64,000 bases of DNA, taken from positions 62,001 through 126,000 of the forward strand of contig CAKUFG010000001.1 in the NCBI GenBank assembly GCA_934647235.1. The letters are read 5' to 3'. Below, in pieces: positions 58,766 through 64,000 of this stretch. A model generated the notes under the pieces. The model saw only the letters and a program-made list of their open reading frames with translations. It was not told the origin of the DNA and ran no database searches. Within the stretch, counting starts at the first letter, position 1, and each line of letters opens with the position of its first letter. Position numbers and translations under genes: made by a program. The DNA is from an uncultured Clostridia bacterium (lineage in GTDB: Bacteria > Bacillota > Clostridia > Christensenellales > Aristaeellaceae).

Positions 58766-59920
58766 TCAGCTTTCCAGCATTTTCTTTTTCAGCTCGTCTT
58801 CCATTTCGGCCAGGCGCTTTTCGGCCTCGCGGCGCTTGTCGCGGCCTTCCTTCTGGATGCGCTGTACCTCGGTGATGGTATCGATCAGATCCTGATTGGT
58901 CTTGGTCAGCGTTTCCAGATCGATGATGCCGCGCTCGGCCTCCCTGGCGGTTTCAAGCGTGCCCATTTTGAGGGTCTCGGCGTTCTTTTTGAGCAGCTCG
59001 TTGGTAGCATCCGTGACGGCGCGCTGCGCCTTCATGGCCTGCTGGGAATGATGCAGGCCGATGGCCAGCACCATCTGGTTTTTCCACAGGGGCAGGGTGT
59101 TGACCAGGGTGGACTGGATACGCTCCACCAGCAGGGCGTTGTTGTTCTGCAGCATGCGGATCTGCGGCGCCATCTGCAGCGCTACCTGGCGGGTGAGCTT
59201 GAGATCGTGCAGCTTCTTTTCAAAGCGGTCGCACTGATCGGCCAGATCCTTGGCGGCCTGGGCGTCCATCGCGTCGCCGGTCTCGGCAGCCTTGGCGCGC
59301 AGCTTTTCCAGATCGCCCTCGCGGATTTCCTTCAGCCGCATTTCGCCGGCCATGATGTACATGGACAGCTCGCGGAAGTAGGTCAGGTTCATCTCGTACA
59401 GGCGGTTGAACATTGCCACATCCTTGAGCAGCTGAATCTGATGCTGCTCAAGCGAAGCGGAGATGGTCTCGACATTCTGCGATACCGCATCGTAGCGTGC
59501 CTGCACGGCGGCCAGCTGCGCCTTGGCGTTGAAGAACAGCCCACGCAGACCCTTGGGCTTCTGGGTGGAGCCTTCAAAGCTCTTGAGCTCGGTGATCAGG
59601 TTGGTCAGGATATCCCCCACCTCGCCTGAATCGGTATTCTTGACGGTACTGAGGATGCTGTCGGCAAACTCGGACACCTTTTTCTGCGCGTCCGCGCCGT
59701 AGAGCATCACATGGTCGGGGTTGGTCACATCGATGGTGCCGGCAAAGCGCTCGATCTCGGCGCGCTCCTCAGCGCTGAAATTATCGTCCAGCGCGGCGGC
59801 AACGGCGTTATCGGCATTGGGGGCTTCGGGCGCCTCCAGCTGCGCCACAGCCTGCTCCAGCGCCTGCTGCGCGCCGGACTGGGTGTTGAGGGTCAAAACG
59901 GGTACTTTCTGTTCGTCCAT
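58766..59920 (-). CDS. telA: TelA-family (toxic anion resistance) protein
   Basis: 384 aa, soluble and almost all helical. Family markers: DHVMLYGADAQKKVSEFADS (about residues 69-88), GEVGDILTNLITELKSFEG, KGLRGLFFNAKAQLAAVQAR, LYEMNLTYFRELSMYIMAGE and NTLPLWKNQMVLAIGLHHSQ. The name comes from tellurite resistance, but many homologs act in general envelope stress; I would not infer tellurite resistance here. It lies 3 bp after xpaC, the usual pair in Bacillota. Confidence 0.92.
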   Translation of the reverse strand: MDEQKVPVLTLNTQSGAQQALEQAVAQLEAPEAPNADNAVAAALDDNFSAEERAEIERFAGTIDVTNPDHVMLYGADAQKKVSEFADSILSTVKNTDSGEVGDILTNLITELKSFEGSTQKPKGLRGLFFNAKAQLAAVQARYDAVSQNVETISASLEQHQIQLLKDVAMFNRLYEMNLTYFRELSMYIMAGEMRLKEIREGDLEKLRAKAAETGDAMDAQAAKDLADQCDRFEKKLHDLKLTRQVALQMAPQIRMLQNNNALLVERIQSTLVNTLPLWKNQMVLAIGLHHSQQAMKAQRAVTDATNELLKKNAETLKMGTLETAREAERGIIDLETLTKTNQDLIDTITEVQRIQKEGRDKRREAEKRLAEMEDELKKKMLES

Positions 59921-59923
59921 GGT

Positions 59924-60694
59924 TTATTTCTCCTCTCCGGTAGACGTGCGGGTGCGCAGGCCCGAGTCGATCAGGCCATCCTGTTTAAGCATGGTTTCCA
60001 GCACGTCGATGTCCGTGGTGATATCCAGCGCGTCGTCCTCATAAAGACGGGCAAGCTGTTTGTTAAAGGCCTCGATGACCATATCCAGCGATTCGCGGAT
60101 GCGCTGGCGCGCGTTGTCCGCGCTTTCGCCCGTCACGTTGCCCTCCTCCATACGGCGGAAGGCCACCAGCATTTTCAGCGTGGTGGGCAGGTAATAATCC
60201 ATAAAGCGGCGGATCTGCGGAGCCTTCTTGGGCTGCTCGATAACGGCCTTAAAAATCTGGTTGGCGATACTTTCGATGGTATCAATCTGCTCACTGATTT
60301 CAGGCTCGGGCAAGCGATCGTTTTCGCTGCGGATCTGCTCCAACAGCTGCTGCCCACGCAGGATCAGGCTGTCCACCGCCGCGTCGCCGGTTGTGGCCTT
60401 GGCCTGCTCGGCCTTGCGCTTTTCCTCGGCCTCGCGGCGCTTGCGGGCGTATTCCTCGCGCTGGCGCTCGCGGCGCTCCTCCTCCTCGGCGGCCTCGTCC
60501 TCTTTCTGATGGATTTTCCTGACCACCGCCCGGTAGATTTTGCCCGCGCCCAGCATCACCAGGGCCAGCACGGCGTAATCAAACAGCCGGAACAGCGGAA
60601 ACAGCCCGCTGTAGAGCAGGCTCATAATGCCCATCACAATAAAAGCGCCGGAAAGTCCGCGCTTCGGACGACGATTTCTCCCTCTCGGCGGCAT
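59924..60694 (-). CDS. xpaC: XpaC family protein
   Basis: 256 aa. The N-terminus is basic (MPPRGRNRRPKRG), then two membrane segments at about residues 16-30 and 38-52 (LFPLFRLFDYAVLALVMLGA). A long Glu/Arg-rich coiled coil follows (about 62-100), then the XpaC domain (about 105-235) with DSLILRGQQLLEQIRSENDR and FMDYYLPTTLKMLVAFRRME. It was first linked to hydrolysis of a chromogenic phosphate in B. subtilis, but its real role is unknown. The ATG at 60694 follows AAGGAGGG. It is the first gene of the telA-lemA-TPM-MBL-rlmD run. Confidence 0.88.
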   Translation of the reverse strand: MPPRGRNRRPKRGLSGAFIVMGIMSLLYSGLFPLFRLFDYAVLALVMLGAGKIYRAVVRKIHQKEDEAAEEEERRERQREEYARKRREAEEKRKAEQAKATTGDAAVDSLILRGQQLLEQIRSENDRLPEPEISEQIDTIESIANQIFKAVIEQPKKAPQIRRFMDYYLPTTLKMLVAFRRMEEGNVTGESADNARQRIRESLDMVIEAFNKQLARLYEDDALDITTDIDVLETMLKQDGLIDSGLRTRTSTGEEK

Positions 60695-60731
60695 ATGCGC
60701 CCTCCTTGAAATTGATTCAGTATACGCACAG

Positions 60732-60760
60732 ATAGTAGCGCAATCCTGGGCGCTTGACAA
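60732..60760 (-). promoter_or_regulatory. promoter for the xpaC-telA run
   Basis: On the minus strand: -35 TTGTCA (60760-60755), 17-bp spacer, -10 TACTAT (60737-60732), about 38 bp before the xpaC start. Confidence 0.6.
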
Positions 60761-60784
60761 TGCATGATGGCTGAATCATACAAT

Positions 60785-60848
60785 TTGGCGCGCCAATCAG
60801 GCGGTTTTCCGCCCGACAGGCGAATTATACCACAGATGGCGCGCCAAT
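60785..60848. repeat. two copies of a GGCGCGCC palindrome
   Basis: TTGGCGCGCCAA at 60785-60796 and TGGCGCGCCAAT at 60837-60848 are both 8-bp or longer palindromes about 52 bp apart. They lie in the spacer between xpaC and trkH, upstream of the xpaC promoter. Confidence 0.75.
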
Positions 60849-60908
60849 ACAAATGCAATTTTCTTAAAAGGAGATTAAAAAAGCGGATGCTTTCTCCTGC
60901 CCGGCCAT

Positions 60909-62360
60909 TCAGCTTTTGCGCCAGATCGCGGGGTGGAACAGCGCCAGAATCGGGAACAGCTCCAGCCTGCCGGCCAGCATCAGCAGGCTCAGCACAATCT
61001 TGGCAAAGGGGCCGTAGCCGGCAAAGTTTTCCACCGGGCCCACCGCGCCAAGGCCGGGGCCCACATTGCTCAGGCACGTCAGCGCCGCCGTCAGGTTGGT
61101 TTCCACATCAAAGCGCCCCTCCAGCGAGATGGCGAACGCGCCCAGAAGCAGCATCAGCACATACACGCAGAAGAATACCGCCACCTGCGACAGCATGCTT
61201 TCCTCCACGCCCTTGCCCTCAAAGCGCACCACCTGCACCTTGCGCGGCTGGAAGGTATGGCGGATTTCGCGACGTCCCAGCTTAAACAGCAGCGCTGTGC
61301 GCACCACCTTGATGCCGCCTGCGGTGGAGCCCGCGCAGCCGCCCACAATCATCACCAGCAGCAGCACCATTTTGACCGCCACGGGCCAGAGATTAAAGTC
61401 CGCCGTGGCATAACCGGTGGTGGACATCACGCTGGCCACCTGGAAGCTGCCATAGCGCAGCGCCTCCCAGAAGCCGTGATAGCGCGGCAGCAGCATCAGG
61501 GTGGAAAAGATCGTCGCCGCGCCATAGATACCCAGATACCAGCGCAGCTCCTCGCTGCGCAGCGCGTCGCGCCAATCTCCCGTCATCATGCGGAAAAACA
61601 GCGCAAAGTTCACGCCGAAGAGCACCATAAAGAACGTAATAATCCACTCAATCAGCGGGCTGTGGAAGGCCGCGATGCTGGCCCCGTAGTTGCTGAAGCC
61701 GCCCGTGCCCGCCGTGGCGAAGGCGTGGATGGCCGCATCGTAGGGATTCATGCCCGCCAGCAGCAGCACCACAAACTGCAGCACCGTCAGGGCGGCGTAG
61801 ATCAGATACAGAATCTTGGCCGAATCGCCCATCTTGGGCACGATCTTGCTCAGGCTCGGGCCGGGGCTTTCCGCGCGCACCAGGTGCGACGTGCGCCCCG
61901 TCATCTGCGGCAGCAGCGCCAGCGTCAGCACCAGCACACCCATGCCGCCGATCCAGTGGGTAAAGCTGCGCCAGAACATCACCCCGTGCGGGTAATGCTC
62001 AAAATTGGTCGCCACCGTTGCGCCCGTGGTGGTAAAGCCGGATACGGCCTCAAACAGCGCGTCGATATAATTGGGCAGATAACCGCTGAGCGCAAAGGGC
62101 AGCGCGCCAAAGCCGCTCAGCCCCAGCCAGGCCAGGGCCACAATGACAAAGCCCTCTCGGGCGCGCAGGTTGCTCTCGCGCGGCTTTGCCAGAAACCACA
62201 TCGGCAGCCCCAGGAACACCATCATCAGGATGGTTTTCAGCAGCGCCTCGCCGTCCCCCGGATCGTGATATACCAACGCCACCACATAGGAGGGCAGCAT
62301 CGTGGCCGCCTCAATCAGCAGCGTTGCGCCCAGGATTTTGAGCACCAGTCGTTTGTTCAT
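60909..62360 (-). CDS. trkH: TrkH-type potassium uptake channel
   Basis: 483 aa polytopic K+ transporter. The four selectivity-filter loops are visible: SGFTTTGATV (about residues 107-116), FATAGTGGFSNYG, VMSTTGYATADFN and LSNVGPGLGAVGP. A Gly-rich intramembrane loop lies at GGCAGSTAGGIKVVR. At least ten hydrophobic segments. The length equals E. coli TrkH (483 aa). Its ATG overlaps the trkA stop (ATGA), so the regulator and channel are made together. It works with TrkA to take up K+ for osmotic balance. Confidence 0.96.
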   Translation of the reverse strand: MNKRLVLKILGATLLIEAATMLPSYVVALVYHDPGDGEALLKTILMMVFLGLPMWFLAKPRESNLRAREGFVIVALAWLGLSGFGALPFALSGYLPNYIDALFEAVSGFTTTGATVATNFEHYPHGVMFWRSFTHWIGGMGVLVLTLALLPQMTGRTSHLVRAESPGPSLSKIVPKMGDSAKILYLIYAALTVLQFVVLLLAGMNPYDAAIHAFATAGTGGFSNYGASIAAFHSPLIEWIITFFMVLFGVNFALFFRMMTGDWRDALRSEELRWYLGIYGAATIFSTLMLLPRYHGFWEALRYGSFQVASVMSTTGYATADFNLWPVAVKMVLLLVMIVGGCAGSTAGGIKVVRTALLFKLGRREIRHTFQPRKVQVVRFEGKGVEESMLSQVAVFFCVYVLMLLLGAFAISLEGRFDVETNLTAALTCLSNVGPGLGAVGPVENFAGYGPFAKIVLSLLMLAGRLELFPILALFHPAIWRKS

Positions 62361-63721
62361 TTGCGGATAACCTCGTTCAGATCGGCAATGCCGCTCTCGC
62401 AGGCGATAATCACCACGTTGTCCCCCGCCTCGATATGATCGTTGCCGAAGGGCACGATCACCCGGCCCGCGCGCACAATCACCGCCACCAGGGTGTTGGG
62501 GCGCTTATGCAGATCGCGCAGCGGCACGCCGATATAGGAATCGCTTGGCCGCGCCACAAATTCCAGCGCCTCGGCCTTGCCGTCCATCAGGCGGTAGAGC
62601 TTTTCTATTTTGGTTCCGCCGCCGTTCACGCGGGCGCGGACATAACGCAGGATATGCGCGCAGGTAATGGACTTGGGGCTGACCACGCTGTCCAGGCCCA
62701 TGGAGCTGATGATATCGGCATAGGCCACGCGGTTATTCTTGACCACTACCTTGGGTACGCCCTGGCGCGCGGCGAACAGACCGGTCATCAGGTTTTCCTC
62801 GTCGCGGTCGCACAGGGCGATAAAAGCGTCCATCTGCTGCAGGCTTTCCTGCTCCAGCAGCTCCTGATCGGTGCCGTCGCCGTAAATCACGTTCACGTCC
62901 GGCAGGGCCTCGCTGAGGCGGTTGGCCTTCTTTTCGTTTATTTCAATCAGGCTGACATGCACGCCCATGGGCGCGATCATCTTGGCCAGATAATAGCCGA
63001 TGCGCCCGCCGCCCAGGATCATCACATCCTTGACGCGCAGCGAGTTTTTGCCCAGGAAGCGGAAATACTCCGTGATCGTCACCACGTCCGCCGCCACATG
63101 CACACGGTCGCCCGGCTCGATCACAAAATCGCCGCCCGGAATAATCACGCTGCCGTCGCGCTCCACCGCGGCGTACAGCACCTGCGGGATGCCGTGCACC
63201 TTGGCCGCGATTTCGCGCAGCGGACGGCCCACCACCACATCGTGCTCCTGCGCGCGGAACTCCACCATTTCCACCCTGCCGCGGGCAAAGGATTCGATAT
63301 TATTGGCAAAGGGAAAGCGCAGCAGGCGGCTGATTTCCTGCGCTGTGGCGCGCTCGGGGTTGATGGCCATGTCGATATCCAGCTCATGGCGCAGCAGGTT
63401 CAGGCTTTCGTTGTATTCAGGATCGCGGATGCGCGCGATGGCATACTGCGTGCCCAGGCGCTTGGCCACCAGGCAGCAGAGCATGTTGGTTTCATCGCTG
63501 GCCGTGGCGGCAATGATGATATCCGCCTTCTGCGCGCCCGCGTCAATCAGCGTTTTCGCATTCGCGCCGTTGCCGCGGATGCACATCACGTCCAGCGTAT
63601 CCTCGCTGCGCTGCAGCGCTTCTTCATCTATATCCACAATCACTACATCATGCCCCTCGCGGGTCAGATGCTCCGCCAGCACATGGCCAACCTTGCCATC
63701 GCCAACCACAAGAATCCGCAT
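62357..63721 (-). CDS. trkA: TrkA, potassium-uptake NAD/ATP-binding regulator
   Basis: 454 aa with two RCK_N plus RCK_C units. The first NAD-binding fold is MRILVVGDGKVGHVLAEHL with IVDIDEEAL; the second starts VMILGGGRIGYYLAKMIA. RCK_C regions are at about residues 140-220 and 370-450. TrkA binds NAD(H) or ATP and gates TrkH from the cytoplasm. The ATG at 63721 has GGAGG; the longer frame is unsupported. A promoter with a perfect -10 lies upstream. Confidence 0.96.
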   Translation of the reverse strand: MRILVVGDGKVGHVLAEHLTREGHDVVIVDIDEEALQRSEDTLDVMCIRGNGANAKTLIDAGAQKADIIIAATASDETNMLCCLVAKRLGTQYAIARIRDPEYNESLNLLRHELDIDMAINPERATAQEISRLLRFPFANNIESFARGRVEMVEFRAQEHDVVVGRPLREIAAKVHGIPQVLYAAVERDGSVIIPGGDFVIEPGDRVHVAADVVTITEYFRFLGKNSLRVKDVMILGGGRIGYYLAKMIAPMGVHVSLIEINEKKANRLSEALPDVNVIYGDGTDQELLEQESLQQMDAFIALCDRDEENLMTGLFAARQGVPKVVVKNNRVAYADIISSMGLDSVVSPKSITCAHILRYVRARVNGGGTKIEKLYRLMDGKAEALEFVARPSDSYIGVPLRDLHKRPNTLVAVIVRAGRVIVPFGNDHIEAGDNVVIIACESGIADLNEVIRK

Positions 63722-63786
63722 GTTATCCTCCGTTTCACAAAGCAAATCGCCTGTAAATGCATCAGGGCGCTATCAGCGCAGTATGC

Positions 63787-63815
63787 ATTATAGCACCATC
63801 TATCTATAATAACAA
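63787..63815 (-). promoter_or_regulatory. promoter for trkA-trkH
   Basis: On the minus strand: -35 TTGTTA (63815-63810), 17-bp spacer, perfect -10 TATAAT (63792-63787), about 65 bp before trkA. Confidence 0.75.
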
Positions 63816-63889
63816 GTCTCCCCCTGTCATCGGTTCCCCCCCCCCGGCGGAAAATGCGCAAAAAACTGGAAAATTTGCATTTTCAGGGC

Positions 63890-63919
63890 TTGCGCAGCGC
63901 AGCATGGCTGTGATATAAT
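63890..63919 (+). promoter_or_regulatory. promoter at the right edge
   Basis: -35 TTGCGC (63890-63895), 18-bp spacer, perfect -10 TATAAT (63914-63919). The transcript would start near 63926 and run off the window. Confidence 0.6.
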
Positions 63920-63925
63920 TGGACG

Positions 63926-64000
63926 GATAACGCACGCGGGCGGTTTGCCGCTTGTGCCCGAATGGGTTGGCAGGCAAAAAATTCAGCCCCCGCGGTGGAA
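63926..64000 (+). other. start of an unidentified leader or small RNA, cut by the window
   Basis: It begins downstream of the TATAAT box and contains a stem CGGGC...GCCCG with an inner GCGG-TTTG-CCGC, and a CCCCGCGG stretch near the end. No start codon with a ribosome site is present. I did not recognise a known RNA family. Confidence 0.35.

Noticed and set aside
58766..60694. tellurite resistance island
   Set aside because: Only telA and xpaC are present, with no terZABCDE genes. The telA name is historical and does not show tellurite resistance.

Overview
This 64 kb window is a bacterial chromosome segment of fairly high GC. It is gene-dense with short intergenic gaps, strong Shine-Dalgarno sites and Gram-positive style gene content. 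Neighbourhoods such as topA-trmFO-hslV-hslU, scpA-scpB, DUF512-der-plsY, ybaB-recR and telA-xpaC point to Bacillota, most likely a clostridial lineage. I infer an uncultured gut-type clostridium from the palindromic intergenic repeats and the BspA-like repeat proteins; the sequence does not prove this. No rRNA, tRNA, transposase, integrase, phage gene or CRISPR array was seen.

Layout. 1-5.1 kb: the 3' part of hflX, three consecutive VanY-like carboxypeptidases and a DEDD exonuclease. 5.2-11.5 kb: a TPR protein, a DacF-type carboxypeptidase, an M50 protease with scpA-scpB, and a membrane-anchored coiled-coil protein with internal 210-bp repeats. 11.6-25.8 kb: a ten-gene minus-strand run, rbgA-rnhB-yraN-(giant GT-C glycosyltransferase)-comM-dprA-topA-trmFO-hslV-hslU, with many overlapping or near-touching genes. 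26.1-28.7 kb: an E2/CAT-fold acyltransferase-like protein translationally coupled to an AMP-forming acid ligase. 28.7-31.3 kb: repeat-rich spacers flanking an ECF sigma/anti-sigma pair with a visible ECF-type promoter. 31.3-36.5 kb: a CofE-like ligase, a nucleotidyltransferase, then DUF512-der-plsY. 36.7-42.7 kb: ackA-rnhA on the minus strand, then a GNAT, an alpha/beta hydrolase, a membrane-anchored MurF-like ligase and a D-Ala-D-Ala ligase.

42.8-49.9 kb: a ZIP transporter, a secreted flavinylated reductase behind a near-consensus promoter with an operator-like palindrome, a TetR regulator, then ybaB-recR-tdk-rmuC and a small protein. 50.1-54.9 kb: a small membrane protein, pepT, two leucine-rich-repeat proteins from a 1,094-bp tandem duplication, and a PstS-like lipoprotein. 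54.9-60.7 kb: a minus-strand run xpaC-telA-lemA-TPM-(MBL-fold)-rlmD. 60.9-63.7 kb: trkA-trkH potassium uptake. The right edge holds a promoter and the start of an unidentified transcript.

Two themes recur. One is envelope biology: four D,D-carboxypeptidases, MurF-like and Ddl ligases, a GT-C fusion, secreted repeat proteins and a LemA/TelA/XpaC/TPM module. The other is genome maintenance: ScpAB, TopA, DprA, ComM, RecR, RmuC and three RNase H-fold enzymes. The best candidates for undescribed biology are the E2-like protein whose catalytic His is replaced by Glu plus its ligase, the two-module GT-C protein, the CofE-like gene with no visible F420 context, the membrane MurF/hydrolase/Ddl cluster, and the flavinylated reductase with its operator.
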